Shown here one piece after another: positions 27,641 through 35,594 of a DNA stretch of 64,000 nucleotides (the stretch's first letter is position 1; the number at the start of each line of letters is the position of its first letter). A program made the position numbers and the translations under genes. Below the pieces are notes generated by a model that was not told the DNA's origin, did no database searches, and saw only the letters and a list, made by a program, of their open reading frames with translations. Location: NCBI RefSeq assembly GCF_046244365.1, contig NZ_CP176395.1, positions 7,750,001 through 7,814,000 on the forward strand, written 5' to 3'. This DNA comes from Paenibacillus_V sp046244365 (GTDB lineage Bacteria > Bacillota > Bacilli > Paenibacillales > NBRC-103111).

Positions 27641-27675
27641 GAACAACCCACCTTTTCCGGAAATGAACTACTCCC

Positions 27676-27690
27676 TTTAGTATATCATAC
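27676..27690 (-). promoter_or_regulatory. Extended -10 promoter of the BI-1 gene
   Basis: On the reverse strand TATGATATACT contains the TGN extension and the -10 box TATACT (27679-27684), 38 nt upstream of the start codon. No good -35 box is present, as often with extended -10 promoters. Confidence 0.45.
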
Positions 27691-27730
27691 TTGCCGGTCA
27701 AGCTATGACAGGTTGTCAAATTTTTGATGC

Positions 27731-28882
27731 TCAGGATTGGGATGCATTCCGTAAAGCCGGTCTCATCATGGCAAAAATGGAACGGTCCAGCTCGGACTTC
27801 CCGTCGCAGGCCAACTGGCTGAGCATTTCGCCGATCGCGCTGGCAAATTTGAAGCCGTGGCCGGAGAAGCCTGCGGCGATCCAAACATGCGGATGCTCCG
27901 GGTGGCTGTCGACGATAAAATGCTCGTCCGGCGTCATCGTATATTTGCAGACGGAACCCTTCAGCAGCTTGCTCGCCGACGCCTGCGGGAAATAGGCTTC
28001 CAGCAAACGGCGAAGATCCTTCACATCTTCTTCATAGAAACCGAACGGCAGTTGCGGCGCGTCCGGCGCGATCCGTTGACCTCCGTCATGCCGCCCGACT
28101 TTCAAGCCGCTCCCGTTCAAGCTTGGAAAGCCGTAATAGTCGCCTGAGGCGTCGTTTATGATGAAAGCGGGAAACGCAGCGGAGCGGAACAAGGCTTCAT
28201 CCGCCTGAAACCATCCAACCGTTTTGCGCAGCACAAGCAGCGGTAGACGCAGCCCGGCCAGCAGCCGGTTCGTCCATGCTCCGGCGCTGACGATCAGGCG
28301 CTCCGCGGTAAATTCGCCGGCCGCCGTTACGACCGTCGCATCGCGGGAGCCGATACGAATGTTTTGCACCTTCGTGTTCATCAGCAGATCGGCGCCATGC
28401 ACCTCGGCCATCATCCGGTATGCGCATAGGCAGGATTCCGGGGAGAGTACACCCGCTTCCGGCTCGAAGTGGCCGGCCATTCCTTCCGGCACGCGGATGC
28501 CCGGCCACCGCCGAGCCATCTCATCGGCGGATAACGCCTCGATGGGAACGTTATACCGCGCAGCCGCAGCCGCTTGCTCGCTCAGGTAAGCGGAGCCCGC
28601 CGACCCTACGCGAAGCACGCCCGTCTTCGTAAACAGCCGTCCGGTATCCCGCTCCAGCTCGTTCCACAGCCGCTGCGCCCGCAGGGCGAGCGGAACGTAG
28701 GCATCATCCATACTGTAAGCGTGCCGGATAATGCGCGATTCCCCATGATGGCTGCCTTCCGAATGCGGCGGATCGAAGGCGTCGATCAGTAGCGGATCGG
28801 CACCTCGCTGCGTTAAATAATAACCCGCCGCCATCCCCATGGCGCCGGCTCCGATCACGATCGTGCCGTAGTGTCGTTTCAT
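27731..28882 (-). CDS. FAD-dependent N-methyl amino acid oxidase (monomeric sarcosine oxidase / SolA family)
   Basis: Flavoenzyme (383 aa) that oxidatively removes an N-methyl group from sarcosine, N-methyltryptophan or a similar amine, giving formaldehyde and hydrogen peroxide. The N terminus carries the Rossmann motif VIGAGAMGMAAGYYL. GSHHGESRIIRHAY is the diagnostic early motif of this family, with the Arg of the flavin environment. Cys312 in CKYTMTPDEHF corresponds to the residue that covalently links the 8-alpha position of FAD. GFSGHGFKFA closes the FAD site. ATG 28882 has GGAGGAGAGG upstream. It lies 24 nt after the acyl-CoA-dehydrogenase-like gene, so the two are likely co-transcribed. 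Length is normal for the family. Confidence 0.9.
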   Translation of the reverse strand: MKRHYGTIVIGAGAMGMAAGYYLTQRGADPLLIDAFDPPHSEGSHHGESRIIRHAYSMDDAYVPLALRAQRLWNELERDTGRLFTKTGVLRVGSAGSAYLSEQAAAAARYNVPIEALSADEMARRWPGIRVPEGMAGHFEPEAGVLSPESCLCAYRMMAEVHGADLLMNTKVQNIRIGSRDATVVTAAGEFTAERLIVSAGAWTNRLLAGLRLPLLVLRKTVGWFQADEALFRSAAFPAFIINDASGDYYGFPSLNGSGLKVGRHDGGQRIAPDAPQLPFGFYEEDVKDLRRLLEAYFPQASASKLLKGSVCKYTMTPDEHFIVDSHPEHPHVWIAAGFSGHGFKFASAIGEMLSQLACDGKSELDRSIFAMMRPALRNASQS

Positions 28883-28906
28883 CGCTGGCCTCTCCTCCTC
28901 CGTTCC

Positions 28907-30196
28907 CTAATCGTCGTACGCTTCAAAAGCCTTGTTCGCCAGCATGCCGAGCGTAATCTCGTCAGCCGGCGGATTGTGCAAGCCCGCCCTGACGTCGCGG
29001 TAATACCGCTCAAGCGGCGACGAACGGAACAAGCTGTGTCCGCCTACGACCCGCATCGCCATATCGACGACGGATACCGCCGTATTGGTCGCGACATGCT
29101 TCGCCGCTGCCAGCTCAGTACCCAGCTCGTTCCTCGCTTCCGGCTCCGCATCCCACCTTTTGGCCACCGCATGCACCAAATGCCTTGCCGTCAGCAGCTC
29201 CAGATCGATGCGGCCGACTAGCTGCCTCACGTTGGGCAAATGTCGGATCGGCCCGTTCGTGCTATTCGTGCTGTAAGCAGCGGCGAATTCGACGGCATAA
29301 TCGCGTGCCGCCTGCGCGATGCCCAGATAGCAAGCCGGTATATGCAAATACCAGCCCCCTAGCGACTTATAGCCCGTTTTCTTGTTAAGCAGTTGCACCA
29401 GCGCTTCCTCCGGAACCCGAACGTCCTCCAAATAGAGGTCGTCGCTGCGCGTACCCCGCATCCCCAGCGTATCCCAAGTCGGTACGAAGCATATCCCCGG
29501 AGTATCCTTGCGAAGAAGGAACTCGCCGATCCCCTCTTCCCCTTCGATCCCCGCCGAGACGATCAAATAATCGAGCGCCGTCCCCATCGTCGCGAACGTT
29601 TTGCGGCCGTTCAGCAGCCAGCCGTCTTCCGTTCGCTTGGCGGTCGTTTGCGGCCTGCCGCCGCGTGCCGGACTTCCTGTCGCAGGCTCCGTCGCGAGCT
29701 TGTTCACCAAGCTGCCGGCCTCCACGACATCCTTGCACAGCTCGGCGAACGTATCCTCTTTCCACGACCTCCGTACGTCCAGCTCCATAATCGCGGTCAG
29801 ATGCCAGCCGAGAGATAAAGCCGTAGCCCCGTCTCCGCGGGCAAGCCGTTCTTGCAGAACGACGAGCTCATATAAGGAGGCTCCCATGCCCCCGTAACGG
29901 GAGGGAACCGTCAAAGCCAGATATCCGGCTTCCCGCAGATCGGCTATATTTTCGTAGGGAAACGTCCCTTCGCGGTCATGTTGAGAGGCCCGTTCGGCAA
30001 AACGGCCGGCCAACTCCCCTATCTTATCCATCAGCGAGGACAACCTTTCCCGCTTGGCGCCGTTCCGCGAAATACGCGAGGCGCGAAGAGTATGTCTTCT
30101 CTGTTCCTGCTGTTCCTGCTGTTCCTGCTGCACAACCTGTCCGCTACCGCTGCGAGTATCCTCTTGATCCGTATGACCAGACTTTTTATCGCGCAT
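28907..30196 (-). CDS. Acyl-CoA-dehydrogenase-family flavoprotein
   Basis: Flavoprotein of the acyl-CoA dehydrogenase superfamily (429 aa), closest in layout to SfnB/DszC-like members that act as flavin-dependent dehydrogenases or monooxygenases. ATG 30196 has GAGGGGG about eight nt upstream. A polar N-terminal extension of about 50 residues contains a glutamine-rich tract (EQQEQQEQQ) encoded by a 9-bp microsatellite at about 30108-30135. The core has RYGGMGASLYELV, the flavin-contacting LATEPATGSP and WLLNGRKTFATMG, and a helical C-terminal domain ending GMLANKAFEAYDD. The catalytic Glu of true acyl-CoA dehydrogenases is not evident. Context with the SolA-like oxidase suggests amine or amino acid breakdown; this is inference. 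Confidence 0.82.
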   Translation of the reverse strand: MRDKKSGHTDQEDTRSGSGQVVQQEQQEQQEQRRHTLRASRISRNGAKRERLSSLMDKIGELAGRFAERASQHDREGTFPYENIADLREAGYLALTVPSRYGGMGASLYELVVLQERLARGDGATALSLGWHLTAIMELDVRRSWKEDTFAELCKDVVEAGSLVNKLATEPATGSPARGGRPQTTAKRTEDGWLLNGRKTFATMGTALDYLIVSAGIEGEEGIGEFLLRKDTPGICFVPTWDTLGMRGTRSDDLYLEDVRVPEEALVQLLNKKTGYKSLGGWYLHIPACYLGIAQAARDYAVEFAAAYSTNSTNGPIRHLPNVRQLVGRIDLELLTARHLVHAVAKRWDAEPEARNELGTELAAAKHVATNTAVSVVDMAMRVVGGHSLFRSSPLERYYRDVRAGLHNPPADEITLGMLANKAFEAYDD

Positions 30197-30429
30197 TTTC
30201 CATCCCCCTCACTTCCCGCAACGAAAAGAAGTAATAAACTAACCCCAATAAGCCCTGAGCGTACTAAGCAACGTACTATTCAATCCTCGCATAACGAGCG
30301 ATATAAGTGATTTACATATAGAACGTGATAAACGTGCCTAATCTGACGAACTTGGCCAAATTAACGTATGATGTGGGTGACAAACGCGAGTAATTAATGC
30401 GGCCCACCGAGTGTGACAAACTTGGCCTG

Positions 30430-30795
30430 CTTGACCATCGTGCCTCAACCGACGCACCCTGCATACACCGCCTACTTGATCATCGCGCTTCAACCGACGC
30501 ACCCTGCATACGCCGCCTACTTGATCATCGCGCTTCAACCGCCGCATCTGCATACACCGCCTGCTTGACCATCGTGCCTCATCCGACGCACCTGCATACA
30601 CCGCCTACTTGACCATCGTGCCTCCACTGACGCATCTGCATACACCACCTACTTGACCATCGTACCTCAACCGACGCAGCCATCATACACCGCCTACTTG
30701 ACCATCGTGCCTCAACCGACGCACACTGCATACACCACCTACTTGACCATCGTGCCTCAACCGACGCACCCTGCATACGCCGCCTATTTGACCAA
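30430..30795. repeat. 44-45-bp tandem repeat array, 8 copies
   Basis: Eight direct copies of a unit that starts CTTGACCATCGTGCC and contains CAACCGACGCACCC and GCATACACCGCCTA. Some copies are 44 bp because one C is lost. The words ACCGCCTACT and CAACCGAC also occur throughout the 13-bp array at 16320-16952. Short open frames through the array are repeat artefacts on both strands. Confidence 0.92.
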
Positions 30796-30796
30796 T

Positions 30797-30984
30797 GGAA
30801 CTGTAAAACACACTAGTCTTCTGACTCCGCTCTCGCCACCGGCCACCTAACTGGAATACCTCCATCTATTAAGCCTATGGCTTCTCATGCTGCGGAATGA
30901 AATGGAATTCCTCCATCTAAATCTTATTTTTTTCGATCCGCGAAGCAATAATTGCAGCTTTAACGGGAGGTTTTCCAGTTCGAG
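30797..30984. repeat. Second cluster of the GGAGGTTTTACAGTT dispersed family
   Basis: Copies GGAACTGTAAAACACAC (30797), AACTGGAATACCTCCATCT (30849), AATGGAATTCCTCCATCT (30901) and GGGAGGTTTTCCAGTTCG (30965). Orientation varies. They match the cluster following the 13-bp array at 17002-17140. Between 30985 and 31320 I see no gene; a direct repeat of TTGCTCTGGTTGCCACACG-like sequence lies at 31251-31310. Confidence 0.5.
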
Positions 30985-31321
30985 CGTGGCGCGCTGCTCC
31001 ACATTTTGCTTGGCTCAAAATAGCGTGTCGATGTCCCGTTAGCCGCGGTTGAACGGTGAAGGCTGCTCTAAGATTCATATTTTCAACACCTATCGAAAAA
31101 AGACCCCGTTCCACCCGCGCCGCCGTCCGGGATCCTTGAAGTCTTTTCATGCTGCCGGCTTTTAATTCCGACTACATTACTGTGTATTCGTAATTCCATC
31201 ATACGATGCCTCCGCAACCAAGTCAACCTGACTGATCTTGGTCCCCCACGCTTGCTCTGGTTGCCACACGCTTACTCTGGTTTCCACGCTTGCTCTGGTT
31301 GCCACACGCCGGCGTTGAAAG

Positions 31322-31515
31322 GGAATGCTGCATTATTTGCAACATATTCCGATATTTCTGTCCCCGCAGCAACCACTTGTTGTAAAACATACAACATTTT
31401 CCGCAATATGAGCCTCAAGAGCCGCTTCTTAGCAAAAAATGCTGCATTTTATGCAGCATTCAGCCATTCGACGGGTCTCCGATCGCCAAAATGTTGTACA
31501 ACATACAACACGTAC
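31322..31515. repeat. Paired palindromes ATGCTGCAT and ATGTTGT in the gap downstream of purD
   Basis: Two modules about 115 bp apart each combine a GCTGCAT-type and a GTTGTA-type inverted repeat. The clearest are ATGCTGCAT / ATGCAGCAT with a three-T loop at 31439-31459 and the perfect 14-bp palindrome ATGTTGTACAACAT at 31491-31504. The left module (31322-31395) holds degenerate versions. They lie between the acyl-CoA-dehydrogenase-like gene and the purD terminator. No gene is visible in this stretch. Confidence 0.5.
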
Positions 31516-31531
31516 GGACGTCTGCCTGCAA

Positions 31532-31576
31532 AAAAGACCGTCTCCGACAGATCCCTCTGTCTGAAACGGTCTTTTC
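31532..31576 (-). terminator. Terminator at the end of the pur operon
   Basis: Reverse-strand hairpin AAAGACCGTTT / AGACGGTCTTT enclosing an inner stem CAGACAGA / TCTGTCG, followed by six T. It lies just after the purD stop codon at 31590. Confidence 0.88.
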
Positions 31577-31589
31577 TTATTGCATCGCT

Positions 31590-32843
31590 CTAGACAAGCG
31601 CTTTGTTCGCGATGTCCGTACGGTTGTGCTTGCCTTCGAATTGGATGATATCGGCGCCCGCATATGCCTGTGCGCGCGCTTCGGCAATACCGCTGCCGCG
31701 TCCGACGACGCCGAGCACGCGTCCGCCGTTTGTCACGATTTGGCCGTCCTTGTCCGACGTTCCGGCGTGGAACACGATCGCATCCTTCACATCGCGCAAG
31801 CCCTCGATCGGCAATCCTTTCGGGTATGGACCCGGGTAGCCCGGCGAAGCAAGCACGACGCAAACCGCCGCTTGATCGCTCCATTGGATGTCCATTTCTT
31901 CAAGACGTCCGTTGATCGTAGCGAGGAAAATGTCCAGCAGATCCGTTTCGAGCCGCGGCAAAATCACCTGCGTCTCCGGATCGCCGAAGCGAGCGTTGAA
32001 CTCGATCGTTTTCGGTCCTTGCTCCGTCAGCATCAAGCCTGCATACAGCACGCCGCGGAACGGACGTCCTTCCTTGACCATCGCCTCGGCAGTCGGCTTC
32101 ACGATCGTGCGGATCGCCTCGTCGACAACCGATTGCGGAATGTGCGGCACCGGCGAGTAAGTGCCCATACCGCCAGTATTCGGGCCTTTGTCATTGTCGA
32201 ACACCGGCTTATGGTCCTGCGAAGGAACCATCGGACGCACGACGTTGCCGTCGACGAACGACAGGAGCGACATTTCCTGGCCTTGCAAGAACTCCTCGAC
32301 CACAACGTTCGATTCGCCGAACACCTTGTCCACCATAATGTCCTTCAGCGCTTTTTCCGCTTCTTCGAGCGTTTGAGCGACGACGACTCCTTTGCCGGCA
32401 GCCAGTCCGTCCGCTTTGATGACGATCGGCGCGCCCATTTGGCGCACGTAGGCAAGCGCATCCTCGTAACGCTCGAATGTTTCGTATGCGGCAGTCGGGA
32501 TGCTGTATTTTTTCATCAGGTTCTTGGTGAACACCTTGCTGCCCTCGATGATCGCAGCGTTGCCGCGCGGGCCGTACACCGGAATTTGCTTCGCTTCCAG
32601 AAAGTCGACGATACCGTCGGCGAGCGGGTCTTCCGGGCCGATGACGACGAGGTCAATGCCGTAATCGACGGCAAATTGGCTAATTTCCTCGAACTGATTT
32701 TCCTGGATCGGCACGCATTCCGCAAGCTCGGCGATCCCGCCGTTGCCTGGCGCGCAGTATATTTTTTTAGCCTTCGGGCTCTTCGATAGCGCCCATATGA
32801 TCGCATGCTCGCGGCCGCCCCGGCCAATGACCAAAATACGCAA
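31590..32843 (-). CDS. purD: Phosphoribosylamine-glycine ligase (GAR synthetase)
   Basis: ATP-grasp enzyme (417 aa) that joins glycine to phosphoribosylamine, step two of purine synthesis. It starts with TTG 32843, with AGGAGGG eight nt upstream. The N-terminal domain opens with ILVIGRGGREHAI, the ATP-grasp core has APIVIKADGLAAGKGVVVA, and the C-terminal part has the family signature RFGDPETQVILPRL. Length is normal. It is the last gene of the pur operon, 12 nt after the PurO-like gene, which suggests tight co-translation of the final steps. Confidence 0.97.
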   Translation of the reverse strand: MRILVIGRGGREHAIIWALSKSPKAKKIYCAPGNGGIAELAECVPIQENQFEEISQFAVDYGIDLVVIGPEDPLADGIVDFLEAKQIPVYGPRGNAAIIEGSKVFTKNLMKKYSIPTAAYETFERYEDALAYVRQMGAPIVIKADGLAAGKGVVVAQTLEEAEKALKDIMVDKVFGESNVVVEEFLQGQEMSLLSFVDGNVVRPMVPSQDHKPVFDNDKGPNTGGMGTYSPVPHIPQSVVDEAIRTIVKPTAEAMVKEGRPFRGVLYAGLMLTEQGPKTIEFNARFGDPETQVILPRLETDLLDIFLATINGRLEEMDIQWSDQAAVCVVLASPGYPGPYPKGLPIEGLRDVKDAIVFHAGTSDKDGQIVTNGGRVLGVVGRGSGIAEARAQAYAGADIIQFEGKHNRTDIANKALV

Positions 32844-32855
32844 GTGAGAGCCCTC

Positions 32856-33593
32856 CTAGTCTTTGTTGATGATTTTCATTTCGGTTTGTCCGTTGTCGCG
32901 GCGGATCGTTTTGACTAGCAGGGAAACCTTGTTCTCCCCGTCGAGCAGATCCCAGTAATAGCGCGCGGTAGCCTCGATATCATCCTGCAAGGGTACCAGC
33001 GCCGGCTCCCCGTTAAACGACGGAAGCGGATTGCCGTCTCCCGCGTAGGTGTGAATCAGATGACCGTAGCCCGCAATCGGCTGCTCGTAGTGGTAAAAAT
33101 ACCGCTGCGTTTGCGACGGATCGCCTGCGTTCGTTTTGAGAATCGACAGCTTGTAGGCGCAATTCTCGTCCTTCAGATCAACAAGCCCGGAAATACGCGG
33201 CGTGTAGTTTGGAGCGTCCGGCTCGAACGTGCGCGTCGTCAGCGCTTGCTCGAAAGAACCGCCGACTTGGAGCGCTTCGTAAACCGTATCCGTTTGGTCG
33301 CCGTTGGTGACGATATGAGCTTGTCCCTCATAGCGCACAGGGTAGTAAATGATCAGCGACGGATCGGTCAGCTTGGCAGGATCGCGTGCTTCCGTGCGGA
33401 GGAAGCCGTTCGCCTCTTCCACAAAAATGCGATTGCGGCTGTTCTCGCTGCGTCCCATGATCCAATATACTTGCATAAGCCGCGTGCCGTCCGGCGTAAG
33501 GCCGATGACGATCCCGCGTCCCGGGTAAACGTTCTGTTTCAAGGAAGCGATGTTGCCTTCGGCAATGGCGTCCCATTTGGTAGTCGTTGTCAC
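32856..33593 (-). CDS. purO: PurO-type IMP cyclohydrolase (archaeal-like)
   Basis: Predicted to close the second ring of the purine, converting FAICAR to IMP (245 aa). It starts with GTG 33593, with AAAGGAAG about 10 nt upstream. YPGRGIVIG at residues 23-31 is the hallmark of the PurO / IMP_cyclohyd family (PF07826), best known from archaea. Further family-like features are YWIMGRSENSRNR and the GFLRTE block, followed by an alpha-beta-beta-alpha pattern. It is unrelated to the MGS-like cyclohydrolase domain of normal bacterial PurH. Position between a purH that lacks that domain and purD strongly supports the role. Biochemical activity is inferred from family and context. I cannot exclude a broader family function. 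Confidence 0.85.
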   Translation of the reverse strand: MTTTTKWDAIAEGNIASLKQNVYPGRGIVIGLTPDGTRLMQVYWIMGRSENSRNRIFVEEANGFLRTEARDPAKLTDPSLIIYYPVRYEGQAHIVTNGDQTDTVYEALQVGGSFEQALTTRTFEPDAPNYTPRISGLVDLKDENCAYKLSILKTNAGDPSQTQRYFYHYEQPIAGYGHLIHTYAGDGNPLPSFNGEPALVPLQDDIEATARYYWDLLDGENKVSLLVKTIRRDNGQTEMKIINKD

Positions 33594-33744
33594 GGTAGGA
33601 ATCTTCCTTTCGTTATTCGCACGCGGCGATGTCGGGAAACCGGTAGGGCCGGTTTTTGAAGAACCGAATAAAATCCAAGCTTAGAATACGGAAATAGCCG
33701 CCATTTTCGCTTCTTATGCAAAATGAGGCTACCCCACGTCGTTT

Positions 33745-34923
33745 CTAGTGGTGGAACAAGCGAACGCCCGAGTACACCATAACCATGTCGTAATCGTCGG
33801 CCGCCTGCACGACTTCCTCGTCGCGCATCGAGCTGCCTGCTTGTACAACGTATTTGACCCCGCTGCGGCTCGCGCGGTCAAGGTTATCGCGGAAAGGCAG
33901 GAACGCGTCGGAGCCGTACGAAACGCCTTGCAGCCCTTGCAGCCATTCGCGTTTCTCTTCGCGAGTCAGGCGGCGCGGCACTTCTTCAAAGCACTGCTCC
34001 CATGCCGCTTGCTCAAACGGTGTCACGTCTTCTTCCAGCCACAGGTCGATCGCGTTGTTTTGCTCGGCGCGTGCAAGTCCTTGACGGAACTTCATGCCCA
34101 GCGCCATTGGATGCTGACGCAGGAACCAGCGGTCGGCCTTGTCGCCCGCGAGACGCGTGCAGTGAATACGGGATTGCTGCCCTGCGCCGATGCCGATCGT
34201 TTGACCGTCAAGCGCGTAGCAGATCGAGTTGGACTGCGTATATTTGAGCGTAATGAGCGCAACGAGCAAGTCACGTTTCGCTTCGTCGGTCAGCGCTTTG
34301 TTCTTCGTTGCGATCCGCTCGAAGGAAGCTTCGGTTAGTACCGCGTCGTTGCGCTGCTGCTCCAGCTTCAGGCCGAAAAGCAGACGCATTTCGTGCGGGT
34401 CCGGCACATAATCCGGATCGATTTGGAGGATCAGGTATTTGCCGCCTTTTTTCGCCTTCAAAATATCCAGCGCTTCATCGGTATACCCCGGCGCCACGAC
34501 AAGGTCGGACACCTCGCGCTTCAACAGCTGCGCCGTCGATGCGTCAACCGTATCGCTAAGCGCGGCGGCATCGCCGAACGAGGACATCCGGTCCGCTCCG
34601 CGAGCGCGTGCGTAAGCGGTAGCCAGCGGCGAGAGCTCGAGGCCTTCTACGAAATAGGCTTTCTTCAGCGTGTCGTTAAGCGGTGCAAAAACCGCAGCGC
34701 CCGCAGGGCTTACATGCTTGAACGACGCGGCTGCCGGCAGCCCGGTCGCATTGCGAAGCTCGCGTACGAGCTGGAAAGCGTTAAGCGCATCCAGCAGGTT
34801 GATGTAACCGGGATCGCCGTTGACTACTTTGATTGGCAATGGCTTGCCGCCATTCGACAGCTTGGCATCCTTTTGATGCGGATTCATCCCGTAACGAAGC
34901 GAAAGTTCATAAATGTCGCTCAT
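33745..34923 (-). CDS. purH: AICAR transformylase-only PurH (no cyclohydrolase domain)
   Basis: Transfers the formyl group from 10-formyltetrahydrofolate to AICAR, giving FAICAR (392 aa). ATG 34923 is followed at once by ELSLRYGMNPHQKDAKL, the sequence that in bifunctional PurH begins the second domain near residue 190-200. Thus the N-terminal MGS-like IMP cyclohydrolase domain is absent. The catalytic pair Lys69-His70 lies in SFKHVSPAGAAVF, and the C-terminal GSDAFLPFRDNLDRA motif is intact. Upstream sequence is a 17-bp tandem array and then non-coding DNA up to purN at 35595, with no remnant of the missing domain. The ribosome-binding site is weak (GGGGG about six nt upstream). Confidence 0.93.
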   Translation of the reverse strand: MSDIYELSLRYGMNPHQKDAKLSNGGKPLPIKVVNGDPGYINLLDALNAFQLVRELRNATGLPAAASFKHVSPAGAAVFAPLNDTLKKAYFVEGLELSPLATAYARARGADRMSSFGDAAALSDTVDASTAQLLKREVSDLVVAPGYTDEALDILKAKKGGKYLILQIDPDYVPDPHEMRLLFGLKLEQQRNDAVLTEASFERIATKNKALTDEAKRDLLVALITLKYTQSNSICYALDGQTIGIGAGQQSRIHCTRLAGDKADRWFLRQHPMALGMKFRQGLARAEQNNAIDLWLEEDVTPFEQAAWEQCFEEVPRRLTREEKREWLQGLQGVSYGSDAFLPFRDNLDRASRSGVKYVVQAGSSMRDEEVVQAADDYDMVMVYSGVRLFHH

Positions 34924-34983
34924 GCGTGTACCCCCAAAATGTAGTAAATCCCCCGAGGGATTTTCCTCTTTACTTTCGATTTC

Positions 34984-35150
34984 AAAACTAAAGGCGTTAC
35001 AATTCAAACCTTAAAACGTTCCGGATTCAAACCTTAAACCTAAGCGTTCCAAACCTAAAGGCGTTCCAAACCTAAAAGTGCTCCAACTTAAAGGCGTTCC
35101 AAACCTAAAAGCGCTCCGACTTAAAGGCGTTCCAACCTAAAGCATTCCGA
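34984..35150. repeat. About 17-bp degenerate tandem repeat (AAACCTAAAGGCGTTCC), ~9 copies
   Basis: Direct repeats of AAACCTAAAGGCGTTCC with variants such as AACTTAAAGGCGTTCC and AAACCTAAAAGCGCTCC. The array begins just upstream of purH and fills the first quarter of the purN-purH gap. It is inside the transcribed operon, so it would be part of the mRNA. Confidence 0.85.
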
Positions 35151-35594
35151 ATCCCCCTAAATCCCCCTTTTCCCAAAAGGGGGACCCCCAGGCGTTTCAC
35201 CCCGGGACCCCGAAACATTGCGTATGAGGTACGGGGCCGTCTTCGATGCTTCCGCTCCCGTACAGTCGCTTTCGTCTTCTGCAGATCGCCTTTTCATGCG
35301 ATCCCGCTTGTTTCAGACACGCTTACGGTCTCGTTCTTCCTATACGTTCTGCCCAAAGAGGAATCCACCACTTCAACGCCTCATTACATCTGCCATGCCA
35401 TGAACCGCGTCACGACTACGTCATGAAGCTCCCTCTCGCAATGAAAAACCAAAACTAAAACCAAAACCAAAACCTACTACCTGTCACTAAACCAAAACCT
35501 AACTATTTATCGAACCTTTAACCATCCAAACCATCAACCCGCCTAGTATTTAGGCAGGTTTACGATACAACCGCTGAGCGCAAAGCATCCGCCG
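35151..35594. other. Gene-free part of the purN-purH gap with a strong hairpin
   Basis: No gene seen. At 35163-35184 CCCCCTTTT pairs perfectly with AAAAGGGGG around a CCC loop; there is no T run after it on the reverse strand, so it is not a standard terminator. A/C-rich direct repeats of AACCAAAACC lie at 35455-35500. The remainder shows nothing I recognise. Confidence 0.5.

Noticed and set aside
30338..30865. Short open frames through the 45-bp array
   Set aside because: The same periodic sequence opens frames on both strands, so the array and not selection keeps them open.
35163..35184. Terminator inside the pur operon
   Set aside because: The hairpin is strong but is not followed by a T run on the transcribed strand, so I describe it only as a hairpin.
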